A stretch of DNA of 64,000 bases from Batillaria attramentaria (Eukaryota > Mollusca > Gastropoda > Batillariidae). Positions 36,178 through 45,945 of this stretch are shown here, in pieces (positions within the stretch are counted from its first letter, which is position 1; each line of letters begins with the position of its first letter). The position numbers and the translations under genes are program-made. The stretch is taken from contig JACVVK020000194.1 in the NCBI GenBank assembly GCA_018292915.2, positions 60,001-124,000 of the forward strand. The letters are read 5' to 3'. The notes under the pieces were generated by a model. The model worked only from the letters and a program-made list of their open reading frames with translations. It did no database searches and was not told the origin of the DNA.

Positions 36178-36732
36178 ATGCAACGTGCTTCGCCCTTGTA
36201 CCTTTCTGACAACGTGCATTCAGTTGTGGTTTTTGCGGTTAGCACGATGTTACTGCGCTGTGGTGACATTGAGTCGAACCCAGGGCCCCCGTCCCCACCA
36301 CCTGTCAGCGACGTGGAAGGTGACAGCGACGCCGCACTAGCAGACAACAGTTTCCTATCGGCACCTCCACGAAGGTCCAAGATTGACAAGCTGACCGAAA
36401 TGTTCCGCGAAGTGTCCCAGACAATGTCGCGACTCGAGGCCGGTCAAGCGGAGCAAACTTCACGCATGGACCAGCGTTTATCAGCAATGGAGGACAAGAT
36501 CGACGCTCGTTTACAGGACATACGCGGGTCTCAGGCTGCATTAGCGGGCGATGTTGACAGCCTGCAAAAGACTTGTGGTGAACTGCGGTCTGAGAATGAG
36601 TGGTTGTATGACAAGGTCTGCTCACTTGAAGATAAACTTGATGCTCTAGAGAACCACAGCAGACGGAACAACTTATTGTTCTATGGAATTCCTACAGTGA
36701 GCAACGAGACCTGGGCGGACTGTGAAGACTGA
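36178..36732 (+). pseudogene. LINE-N ORF1, first part: 2A-like peptide plus coiled coil
   Basis: ORF1 of the APE-type LINE at 35.83-42.05 kb, an RNA-binding chaperone-like protein. From the ATG at 36178: a 24-residue stretch with a hydrophobic part (SVVVFAVSTML), then CGDIESNPGP at 36259-36288. This is the D-x-E-x-N-P-G-P 2A signature, at which ribosomes can skip the bond between Gly (36283-36285) and Pro (36286-36288). Next come a Pro/Ser linker, a coiled coil (about 36390-36660) and the start of an RRM-like fold (NNLLFYGIP). The frame ends at TGA 36730 where homologous sequence continues in another frame. Known: 2A motifs occur in ORF1 of several animal non-LTR elements. Inferred: skipping works here. 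Confidence 0.75.
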
Positions 36733-37551
36733 AAAAGTGAAAGATGTGATTAACACTACAGGCTGTTGGGTATACCGCATGTATCAATTGAGAGAGCGCA
36801 TCGCGTCGGGACTGCTATCATAGCGAAGTTTCGATCATTCAAGGACAGAGAGTTAGTGTTGTCAAAATGCAACCTCTTGAAAAACAAGCCGGTGTCGGTC
36901 AGTGAGGATGTGTCGGCACTGGTGAGGAGCAAGCAGAAAGGTCTGGTGCCACTGAAACGAGAGCTACGCAAAAAGGGCAAGAAGGCCAATATTCGCTTCG
37001 ATAAACTACACACAGATGACGGCGTGTATACGTTTGACCTAAAGAACCAGCAAGTCTTAAAGCTGGATCGCAGTTCTCGCCCGAACCCCTCGACCAGAAA
37101 TATGTTGCCGAATTCTAACCCCGCATCCTCCCCTGCTAACCGCCAGAGCCAGCGAGCAGACGACACAACTGCGGACAGCGATCCTAACCAGACTCCAGTT
37201 AAGAAACTATTCAGTCAGATTGTTTCCGATGGTCTACTGGAAGAAGGGGGCCCTGTCAAGGGTGCAGGTGCAGGGTCGTCTACGGTCAGAAGGGACAGCG
37301 GCGCTAGTGGTGGAGCGAAATTCAAGTATGGAAAACAGGGTGGCAAGAACACAACCCGGCGCCAGGGCAAACACGACACACAGCAATCAAAGATTACAGA
37401 GCACGTCTCACGTGCGGACATGTTATCCCAACCCCGGCCTCACGTGACCAGGGGGCAATGTCGGAGTCAGTCGGCCAAGCGTCAGCGTGTACTGTCAAGT
37501 TCCCCAGCAGCGATGCCAGAGGTGATGGATTCGGGAGCGGACAGCGTGTAG
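36733..37551 (+). pseudogene. LINE-N ORF1, second part: RRM/CTD and basic tail
   Basis: Continuation of ORF1 after two small frameshifts between about 36725 and 36765. It shows SIERAHRVG, IIAKFRSFKDRELVL and VPLKRELRKKGKKANIRFDKLHTDDG, the layout of the C-terminal domain of L1-type ORF1 proteins, then a long basic, Ser-rich tail (about 37080-37550) rich in Lys, Arg and Gln. It ends TAG at 37549. Decayed rather than active, given the breaks. Confidence 0.75.
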
Positions 37552-37949
37552 GGGTGTGGCCGGCCAGAAAGCACCTATGGCTGTCATTTCCACAGTGCAC
37601 GGGGCGATTTTATGCCACAAGCGAACCCAGTACATACTGATTGTCCGATGCCAAGCCTGCGTGGTTATGACAGGGGTCGGTGTGACCCACCTTCTCGGTG
37701 CTGTGACCTTACCGGCCGTACCGGCCTCTCTGATGTTAATAAGAGGTGTACGGGAGATGACAGTGAAGCAAGCAGTGTATGTTCTATGCTGGGCGACGAT
37801 GCTGCCGAGGGATTATGCTCCTACTCTCATCCTGTTGACAGCGATGTCGGTGCTGTTGCTTTGAATATGTGTACTGACAGCAGTGATTATACGGACGCAG
37901 TAGCAGACGACAGAAATCAACGTGAGCAGAGGATGAGCAAGGCAGTGAA

Positions 37950-39157
37950 AGTACTCTGTTGGAATATCGATGGTCTGGTTGGCAAACTTAGTGACACTGA
38001 CTTCCTCAGGTATGTGGTTAACTTCGATATCATATGTTTGATTGAAACTTTCGTCGACTCAGCCTTCAACCTGTCAGCACGGTTTCAGGGTTATGACAAC
38101 GTATGTGTCGCCTGCTATCAAGCAGTCATATCATGGTCGTAAGTCTGGTGGTCTGATTGTGTTGGTCAGAAAGGAACATGTGCAATTTATCCAGGAAATT
38201 AAAGTTGCATATGATCATATGCTGGTACTGAAGGTATGCAAATCAGTGGTTGGAAGTACGAAAGATGTGATGTTATTGTTTACATTATATGTGCCGCCAG
38301 TGGGGTCACCCTATTACCAGGTCAGTGGGTCAGACTGTCATATACATGAGATTGAACAATGCATAACAGATCTGTTGCTAACTTACAATGACTTTCATGT
38401 TGTCCTGTGCGGTGATATGAATGCTAGAACGTCTAACCAGCAGATTAATACTGAGCACAGTATGCTGGATGGTTTATTTTATAGTCAGGATTGCATAGGG
38501 GGTTCAACTGACCTACTTTCACCAAGCAGGGTTGCCATGGATACTGAGTGCAATGCCTTTGGCAAGCTACTTTTGGATATGTGTGCATGTTTTGATTTGT
38601 CCATTCTGAATGGCTTTTGTAATGAATGTGAATCTGGTGGTTTTACTTTCATTTCTGAACAAGGGAACAGCACAGTAGACTACTGCATTGCCTCACAGGA
38701 TTTTATTCACAGGATCACTGATCTGTATATTGGTGACAGAGTAGAGTCCCCGCACATGCCACTAGAATTTAAAGTGCAGATGTCATTACTAGGAAGTGAG
38801 AATAAGGTTTTTGTTACGGGAGAAAAGCTCTTTTGGGATGATGAGAAGGTAGACACTTTTAAGTTAAACATCAACTCAGAGTCTTTTAAACAAGGCCTTG
38901 TTGAGGCATGCAGTCTATTAGTCTGCAGTGTTGATCAAGCCATCACACTCTTCAATGACAATTTGAAAGCAGCTGCACAGTGTATGGTGAGAAAGTTTGG
39001 TTCTAAATGTGACAGTGTGAAATTGCCTCTGCATGACTGGTTTGACTGTGAGTGTTTGCGGAAAGAAAGGCTTGTGAGAAAGGCTTTGAGGAGATACAGA
39101 AAGAAAAGAAGTGAAGAAGAAAAAGTTTTCTACCATGCTCAAAAGAAAAGAGTATAA
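37950..39157 (+). pseudogene. LINE-N ORF2, APE endonuclease part
   Basis: The endonuclease nicks target DNA in target-primed reverse transcription. Seen in order: KVLCWNIDGL (about 37947), FDIICLIETF, a frameshift near 38105-38120, SGGLIVLVRK, VVLCGDMNAR (about 38398), GNSTVDYCIAS and, where SDH is usual, SPHMPLEF (about 38747). The catalytic Asp of the SDH motif is thus Pro. A linker rich in Lys, Arg and Glu follows, and a second frameshift lies in an A-run near 39142-39150, after which the reverse transcriptase continues in another frame. Upstream reading (37612-37946) is a poorly conserved leader. Confidence 0.82.
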
Positions 39158-41357
39158 AGGTCTTCTTCGGAAAAAAGAACAAGATTATACAAAACAGAAA
39201 ATACAAACTCTAGTTGAGGCAGTGAACAACCCCAAAGAGTTTTGGGGAGTAGTTAGGAAATACAGAAGAAATCCTGTTGTGATGGGAGATATCTCTGAGC
39301 AGGAATGGGTTAATCACTTTGTGGCTGTCCTTAATGAGGGTGCAGTGGAGAATGACCTCCAAGAGGACCGTGTACTAGATGATGGTTTTGCACCACAGTC
39401 TGCCCAGAAAATGTGTTTTGATATGCCTATTACAGAAGGTGAAATAAGAGAAGCATTGCATCATCTGAAATGTGGCAAAGCAGCTGGACCAGATGGCATA
39501 GTAAATGAAATGTTAAAAGCATCAGGTGAAACTATCATGCCTTTTCTTGTGCAGTTGTTTAATACTATTTTTGATCAGGGCACATGGCCTGAAGAATGGA
39601 CAAGGTCTCTTATTATTCCATTGTTTAAAAAGGGAGATAAGGATAAACCTGACAATTATCGGGGTATCTCTCTTACGAGTACTCTTAGTAAAACTTTCAC
39701 GTATATTATTAACAAGCGTTTAACCCAATGGGCAGAAAGTAACGGTATTATAGATGAATCGCAAGCAGGCTTCCGCAGAGATTACTCAACGGTTGACCAT
39801 ATTTTCACACTGTATGCTGCTGTAGAAAAACAATTATCACAGAATAAGAAGTTATATGTAGCCTATGTGGATTTTCGTAAGGCGTACGATAGCATTCAGC
39901 GTTCATTATTGTGGCTATCACTGTCTAACATTGGCGTTAAGGGAAAATTGATGTCCATTATAAAAAATATGTATTCCAGTGTGAAAGCATGTGTAAGATG
40001 TGCAAATAATAGTATGTCGCAGTATTTCAGCTGCTTGCAAGGCTTGAAACAAGGTTGTGTCCTCAGTCCGACATTGTTCTCCTTTTTTATAAAGGCACTT
40101 GCGGAAGAAGTTCTGTCCAGTGGTAGACATGGTGTTCCACTCATGCCACACCAAATGGAACTATTCTTGTTATTTTTTGCTGATGACCTAGCATTACTTT
40201 CTACAACTGTTGTTGGTTTGCAGAACCAGTTAAATGTTTTGTATCATGCCACCCAGAAAATGCGTTTGAATGTAAATTTGTCCAAGACAAAAATTGTGGT
40301 TTTCCGCAAAGGGGGTTTTCTTGCTGCTGTAGAAAAGTGGTTCTATGGCCAAACAAGGCTTGAAGTTGTTAATTCCTACACCTATCTTGGTATGACATTT
40401 TCAACAATGTTGAGCCTCAATATTGCTGTTAAAGATGCAGTGGTTAGAGCAAAACGTGGAACTGTTGAGATTTTGAATACCATGAGGAGGCTAAAATGTA
40501 ACTCTGCCAAAATTTTCTTTAAGTTGTTTGACACACAGATTGTCCCTATGCTACTTTATGCATCTGAGGTGTGGGGTTTTAACCAAACAAATGCCATTGA
40601 ACAAGTCCATCTATTTGCATGTAAGAAATTTCTTGGGGTGTCATTGCGAGCACCAAATAAGCTAGTATATGGTGATCTGGGCAGGTTTCCCTTATATATT
40701 ATTTCTGCTGTGAGATGCATTAAATACTGGTTTCGTCTGGTAAAACTGCCACCTACCCGATATGCAAGAAAAGCCTATGACATGTTATGCCTACAAGACA
40801 GTAAAGGTTATGTAAACTGGGTGTCAAGGGTTAAAGGTCTGCTCTGTAGCAATGGGTTTGGTTACGCATGGATGTTTGGGGAGGCGGGCAACCAGAAACG
40901 TTTTTTAAAAGAGTTTAGGAACAGGTTGTGTGATGTTTTCTGCCAGGATTGGTTTTCACATTTAGGTAACAGTACACGGTTTTATCTTTATGACAGTTAT
41001 AAAAGTTGTCTTGAATGTGAAAAATATATAGAAGTTATAGATAAAAATCAGTTCAGAAAAGCTCTTGCACAGTTTAGAATTGGTGTGTCAGAAATAAACA
41101 ATCATAGACATTATTTCTCATTGTCTGCTGCTTCACGCCAGTGCCCATTTTGCCCAGGCATAATAGACGATGAATTCCATGTTGTATTTATTTGTCCAGT
41201 GTACGCAGATCTTCGTGCTAGATATCTTGATACTAATGTGGGAGTAGGTTATAATCAGTTGAAGCGTATGTTTAACAGTAGCATTCCTTCTGACATAAGG
41301 AGATTTTGCACATACATATACCTCTTTCTGGAGAAAAGAAGAAAACTGCTTGGTTGA
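39111..41357 (+). CDS. LINE-N ORF2, reverse transcriptase and C-terminal zinc motif
   Basis: A 748-codon open frame with a full reverse transcriptase. Seen: KCGKAAGPDGIVNEML (about 39468), IIPLFKKGDKDKPDNYRGIS, QAGFRRDYSTVDHI, VAYVDFRKAYDSI, GLKQGCVLSPTLFS, the catalytic FADD at 40176-40187, KTKIVVF and SYTYLGM. Near the end, CPFCPGIIDDEFHVVFIC gives a CX2CX8HX4C zinc motif typical of I/R1/Jockey/Nimb-like elements. Clade not fixed. The frame is open but its N-terminal endonuclease part is in another frame, so this copy cannot make full ORF2. Host function: none; mobile-element protein. Confidence 0.85.
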   Translation: MKKKKFSTMLKRKEYKGLLRKKEQDYTKQKIQTLVEAVNNPKEFWGVVRKYRRNPVVMGDISEQEWVNHFVAVLNEGAVENDLQEDRVLDDGFAPQSAQKMCFDMPITEGEIREALHHLKCGKAAGPDGIVNEMLKASGETIMPFLVQLFNTIFDQGTWPEEWTRSLIIPLFKKGDKDKPDNYRGISLTSTLSKTFTYIINKRLTQWAESNGIIDESQAGFRRDYSTVDHIFTLYAAVEKQLSQNKKLYVAYVDFRKAYDSIQRSLLWLSLSNIGVKGKLMSIIKNMYSSVKACVRCANNSMSQYFSCLQGLKQGCVLSPTLFSFFIKALAEEVLSSGRHGVPLMPHQMELFLLFFADDLALLSTTVVGLQNQLNVLYHATQKMRLNVNLSKTKIVVFRKGGFLAAVEKWFYGQTRLEVVNSYTYLGMTFSTMLSLNIAVKDAVVRAKRGTVEILNTMRRLKCNSAKIFFKLFDTQIVPMLLYASEVWGFNQTNAIEQVHLFACKKFLGVSLRAPNKLVYGDLGRFPLYIISAVRCIKYWFRLVKLPPTRYARKAYDMLCLQDSKGYVNWVSRVKGLLCSNGFGYAWMFGEAGNQKRFLKEFRNRLCDVFCQDWFSHLGNSTRFYLYDSYKSCLECEKYIEVIDKNQFRKALAQFRIGVSEINNHRHYFSLSAASRQCPFCPGIIDDEFHVVFICPVYADLRARYLDTNVGVGYNQLKRMFNSSIPSDIRRFCTYIYLFLEKRRKLLG

Positions 41358-41524
41358 AAATATTGTACTGGCCTATGGCCATCATCATCTGCTGTGTATG
41401 AATGGGTGTGAGAATGGGTGAGTGAATGGATGAGTAAATGTGTGCATGCTAGTGGGTGAATGTGACCTGTGTGTGTCTGTGCACAGACGCCCAGTTTGCC
41501 CCCCACCCCCCTCTCTAACTCCCC

Positions 41525-41565
<41 letters not shown>

Positions 41566-42082
41566 AAAGGGCATGTATTTGTGTCCTGTAATACTGTTGT
41601 GTCCCTGTCTTGAACTGTGGTATGCATGTATTTGCTCTATGCTGCAAGCTGGTGTGCCTGCTGTTAGAACTATGTAAGTTGTACATGTATGTATTACATA
41701 TATATAATTATGCTGGTTTCCATAAGAACAATTTTGTGTGTATGTATGTATTCATGGCTTTCTGTGTCTTGTGGGTTCATGTAAAGTATGGTTTGTGTTA
41801 TTGTGTGTGAATGTCATGTACACGTATGTCCTATTATATATGTGTATACATGTGTATGTGTGTATGTCGACACACACATATATATATATATATATATGTG
41901 TATATGTATGTAGATGTGTGTGTATGTATATGTATATATGCATGTATGCCATTGTATACTGTCTACTGTATGTTTATGCAGTATAAAGTTGTATTTTTGG
42001 GTTGCCTGTCTCCCCCCTTTCAGTCATGGGTCAAAAGCCTAACTGAAAAAAAATTTGTCATTGTGTCTCGCTCGCTCGCTCG

Positions 42083-42133
<51 letters not shown>

Positions 42134-42399
42134 CGAAATGAACCAACACAGACGCTTCGGTTGACGAAAGTTTAATGACAGATAACAAATCACAAAACAC
42201 GGAAGATACTGCAGAACAAAGTCTATAAGATAACGTATTAAACATAAAGCCTTTGAGAAAGTAAGACAAACATGTGTCGGAAGCATGTCACGGCTAAAAG
42301 AGACGATGGAATCCTCAGGTAACAAAATGTTTTGTTTCTTTAACGACAGTAACGTTCCAGTGTATGTCAAAAGGTGACAGACTCCCTGGGAAGTCCCGT

Positions 42400-43607
42400 T
42401 TATACGTCTTGTTCTACTGCTTCAGGCGTGGTGTCTCGGCGGCAAGATGGCGTCAGCAGATGCTTGAGTGAGTTGCGGAACTTCTTGCTCATCGTGCAGT
42501 ACACGACGAAGATGAACGAGTTGTTGACGACAATGAAGAGGTTGTCAGTGATCGCTATACTGTTTCTGACGTCGTGTCCCAGAGTGTTAGCGAACTGAGG
42601 GCTCTCCAATATCTTAAAAATTCCGACCGGGATCTCCACGAGCAGGAAGAGACTGACGACGATGACCAGCATGAGTGTGGTGGATGTCGACTCCCTCAGT
42701 CGCCTTGACTCCCGCCTCCTGTTCTGACGCAACAGCTCCACCCGGCGTTTCTCTGCCTGACGCATGGCGCGTATGAGCAGGACGTTCATGACGACAAGGA
42801 TGACACACGGGATGAAGCTGACGGCGATGGCGAGATACCAGTGGTACACACTCCGGATTACACTTTCGGTCTCTTCGTTCGCTACGAGAGGGACCCATCT
42901 ACAAGTGCTCACGGTTTTGTTGGCTTCAGCGGCTGATGGACGTTCTACTTCTATGGGATAGAATTCGAAGTATGAGTACAGAACGCTAACAATGGACATC
43001 AGGAAGACGGCGCCGATCCAACACAGGGTTTTCTTCATTGTGCACCGGGTCCTGGCCTTGAGGGGATGACACACACAGATGTAGCGCTGGACACCCAGTG
43101 TTGTGGTCAGCCAAACTGACGCCGTGTGAAACAGCCGGGGTGTATCGATAGCTAGACTGAAAAACACCGAGCACCATTCATACGGAACGAACTCCCAGAA
43201 GCGATCGGTAGCAAAGAAGTAGATCAGAACTGGCGCCGGGATCAGTCCAGTGAGCATGTCCGAGATCGCTATGGCAACAAAGAGAGCGTCAGTGGGACTC
43301 CGCATTTCCTTCTTCAGCAGCACGATGCATAGCAGTGAGTCGCCTATAGCGGTGACAAAAGCAACAGTCGGAATCAGATAACCGTTGATGGGGACGGCGT
43401 ACTCCGGAGGAATGTATTCACCAAGGAGAAAACCGTCGCGAGGTTCTTGAGGCTTGGCATGTAAACCGTTAACGCTGACCTTGCTGTCGTTCCTGGCTGG
43501 TTCCTCACTTTCAAGATGGTCGGGAATGAGCTGAGGTGAATCTGTAGTGGATGATGAAAAGTGTCTGTCACTTGCCTCGTCTGCTGCTTGGTCCTTCTCA
43601 GCTGCAC
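42400..43607 (-). CDS. Receptor R1, exon 2: seven-transmembrane GPCR body
   Basis: Rhodopsin-like GPCR of the plasma membrane, probably for a neuropeptide. With exon 1 (44034-44184) it makes 452 residues; the intron phases match (phase 1). Membrane segments lie near residues 127-148, 157-181, 206-229, 244-263, 308-331, 359-383 and 404-423. Seen: Cys in EWC before TM3 and Cys in ECL2 (TVSTC) for the usual disulfide, SPTDA after TM1, ISDML in TM2, QRYICVCHP at the end of TM3 (QRY in place of DRY), a basic ICL3 (RQAEKRRVELLRQNRRR), LLVEIP in TM6 instead of CWxP, and NNSFIFVVYC in TM7 (NSxxF instead of NPxxY). The exon starts after a CAG acceptor. TM6 and TM3 recall the FMRFamide/myosuppressin (DMSR/Srw) receptors; that family placement is tentative. 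The 3' end lies about 350 bp from the LINE at 35.8-42.05 kb. Confidence 0.9.
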
Positions 43608-44033
43608 CTGGACACAGGCGTATTGCAAGACTCAAACGAACGAACGGATAATTATGCTATGCGTTAGAAATTGTTTCGACATGCTGAACGGCCAGATACG
43701 TGCTGACCACTTTTTCAGAGGATATCGACGTGATGGTGTGTTTGTACATGTGAATATTCTTGTGTGAATATAGAAATTTCGAAAAGGTAAGATTCAAATC
43801 GGCACTGTAATCGTATCTTTAACTCACGCAAGCTGGACATAATTTCAAATTTTGCATTAGACAAGGTGGACACCAATGTTCTTTTGTTTGTTTGTTTTTT
43901 GTATGTATGTATACATGTACATAGAAGACATACATTCATACTTACATACATACATACAAACATACAATTTGTACATACATGGATATATTGCTCTAGCAGC
44001 ACAGGAGAGTACATGTACAAACGTATATAGTAC

Positions 44034-44184
44034 CTCTGTTAGGCGCAGCACCAGACGTTCTTTGAGCGCTGGCGTGGATGGACCACAACAGCAGCAACAC
44101 CGTCATCAGCCTCAGTCCTCCTTCTGTCTGTTTTCCCTTCCTCATCGTCCTGTGTCTTCTCTCCGTCCTCACCATCAAGCTCAT
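44034..44184 (-). CDS. Receptor R1, exon 1: signal-peptide exon
   Basis: A 151-nt exon giving 50 residues plus one base of a split Gly codon. It has a basic n-region (MSLMVRTERRHRTMRKGK), a hydrophobic core (LMTVLLLLWSIHASA) and a likely cleavage site after ASA. The donor is AACAGAG|GTACTA, phase 1, and fits the phase-1 acceptor of exon 2 across a 426-bp intron. The first ATG is at 44184; the frame is open for some codons upstream, so the true start is not certain. The same exon, 151 nt from ATG to donor, recurs in R2, R3 and R5, which is the main support. Confidence 0.82.
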
Positions 44185-44474
44185 GAAATCCTCAGTGAAG
44201 ATAAGAGGAGTGAACTAATTGTCATGCTACGCTGGTCTGTTCAGGAATGGACCACCAACGAACGTGTGGTCGCCTGCTTTATGGCAGAATGTGTGAATGA
44301 TCAGTAATGTTTGACCTCTCGTTTCGACAAATGTCACGTTATGATGGACAACTCCACTCGGCAATCCCCGTTACTCTGCCGTGTATTGGATAAACGCAGT
44401 ACGCCCATGACGACATTTTATTGAAAAAGGGGTGATTTCAAGAAGAAAGAGATTGAGGTAAATGGTCTTTTTCC

Positions 44475-44690
44475 TCAAAAGATGTCAACGGACTTACTGC
44501 TTTCTTTCCACGTTTCAGTCATATCAAACTACACGAGCTTCCCTCGTTGTAGTGTCGGGCAAAAACGTTTGCCAGACCGTGCCATGTGTTGTGCTCATTA
44601 TGCCACGGTACACGATTGGCTGAATTCTGGGGGTTCGCCCCTTTTGTTTCACAGGACTGGAGACGTCTATTCTCGTTCTATCGTATTGTG
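44475..44690. repeat. Inverted duplication, left arm
   Basis: ATATCAAACTACACGAGCTT, TGTTGTGCTCATTATGCCA and GGCTGAATTCTGGGGG occur here on the plus strand and at 55485-55675 on the minus strand, in the same order. Confidence 0.75.
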
Positions 44691-44776
44691 ACAACAACCA
44701 GTGTAGTCCGCGCAGTGGCATTTTGACGTGGATATTCCGATGAATAAATTGTGCGTGTTTGTTGTTGCCCTTTTCT

Positions 44777-45170
44777 GGGGCGGTCGGTGGACTAGTGGTT
44801 AAGAGACTTGTCACCAATGCGAGATGTGGGTGGTTCGAGTCCCACTCGGGGAAAAGAATTTTTCCTTCTCGTATGTGGCACCGTTCATTTAGGCCGATCG
44901 TCAGGGGTTCTCTCCGGGTACTCCGGCTTCCTCCCCCTTTGCTTTGGAAATGTTCAGCCCACCAAATTTGAAAAATAAATGCAATTCTAAATTCCGAAAT
45001 TTAAATAGCTGAGCTGACCCTTCGCACCACGTGATGTGTTTGTGTCCAGTGTGTGAAAGAATGCGTGTGACTCACGTGAGCGTGCGTGGTGGGTTCAGTT
45101 CGCGGCGCTTTGAGCCAATTCACGAAATTGGGTAAAGCGCCTATACAATTATTATTATTATAATTATTTC
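44777..45170 (+). mobile_element. SINE B, full copy upstream of R1
   Basis: About 394 bp, head GGGGCGGTCGGTGGACTAGT to (ATT)n tail at 45152-45168. The last 60 bp and the following flank recur at 30818-31037. Confidence 0.9.
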
Positions 45171-45359
45171 TGAGCGTTGTTACCAAGCTACTGATCTGGA
45201 AGCAAGAGAGGTTTTTTGAATGCAGTACTGCAATGAAACCCTTAAGTTCCATGAACTCATCAGAATGTAGCCCCGACTCCCGACCTCTTTTCGGTTTCTG
45301 CTTGTCTTATCTTGTCTTGTTGCGTTTTCATGAGGAGATAAAACTACAAATTTTGGAAA

Positions 45360-45361
<2 letters not shown>

Positions 45362-45411
<50 letters not shown>

Positions 45412-45420
45412 GCGCGCGCG
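45362..45420 (+). repeat. (CA)n joined to (CG)n
   Basis: (CA) 45362-45396 then (CG)12 to 45420. The paralogous place (34856-34880) has only (CA)n. Confidence 0.96.
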
Positions 45421-45945
45421 GAGTACAACACATGATTAAGCCGAACTGGACTTTTTGTTTTACAGTGTTTAATTGCAGAAATACAGAAGACGACGCTGAA
45501 TACAATTTGCACAAACCGCAGAATAACACGAAAGTTTAAAGAAACTGACTTTACCCCTCCCCCCCCCCCCACACACACACACAAAACCCTGTGCAGAATT
45601 CCCTAGCCACTCCCGGTATGGTTAGTAAATTAATGGACCCTCAAAGTAAGAGATCCCCCCCCCCCCCTTCCGCGATTCAAAAATATTAAACTGAATGGAC
45701 AGCGCGATTCGAACTTTTATAATCAGAGGGTGCAGTTAGTGGACCCCGTCTAAAAGGTTGTTTCTCAGAGGTTGACACAGGGTCGTACACAGCACCAGTA
45801 TGACCTAGAAATATCAAAGTGCAATGAGAGTCCAACATGGAAGGGGAGGGTGGAGAGTCAGAGGGGGGGGGGAGGCAATGATGTTAAACTTAATGGACCG
45901 GGGGAGTCCGAGTATGACGAGGGCCGAACAGTTTTGTGACACTAG

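Larger units (their letters stand above)
35827..42066 (+). mobile_element. LINE-N: near full-length APE-type non-LTR retrotransposon with 2A motif
   Basis: About 6.2 kb: 5' UTR (35827-36177, with a short upstream ORF at 35961 and another ATG at 36009), ORF1, ORF2, and a 3' UTR to about 42050 that holds a (GT)n and ATATGTGT-rich stretch. A (TC)n(GCTC)n simple repeat ends at 35826, and the same TCGCTCGC repeat restarts at 42067. This suggests insertion into, and duplication of, a simple repeat. The exact ends inside the repeat are uncertain. At least four frameshifts show it is inactive. Confidence 0.8.

Noticed and set aside
38042..38142. Possible intron instead of a frameshift in the LINE endonuclease
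   Set aside because: The two frames overlap within a few bases with continuous homology; no splice sites fit, and LINEs are intronless.
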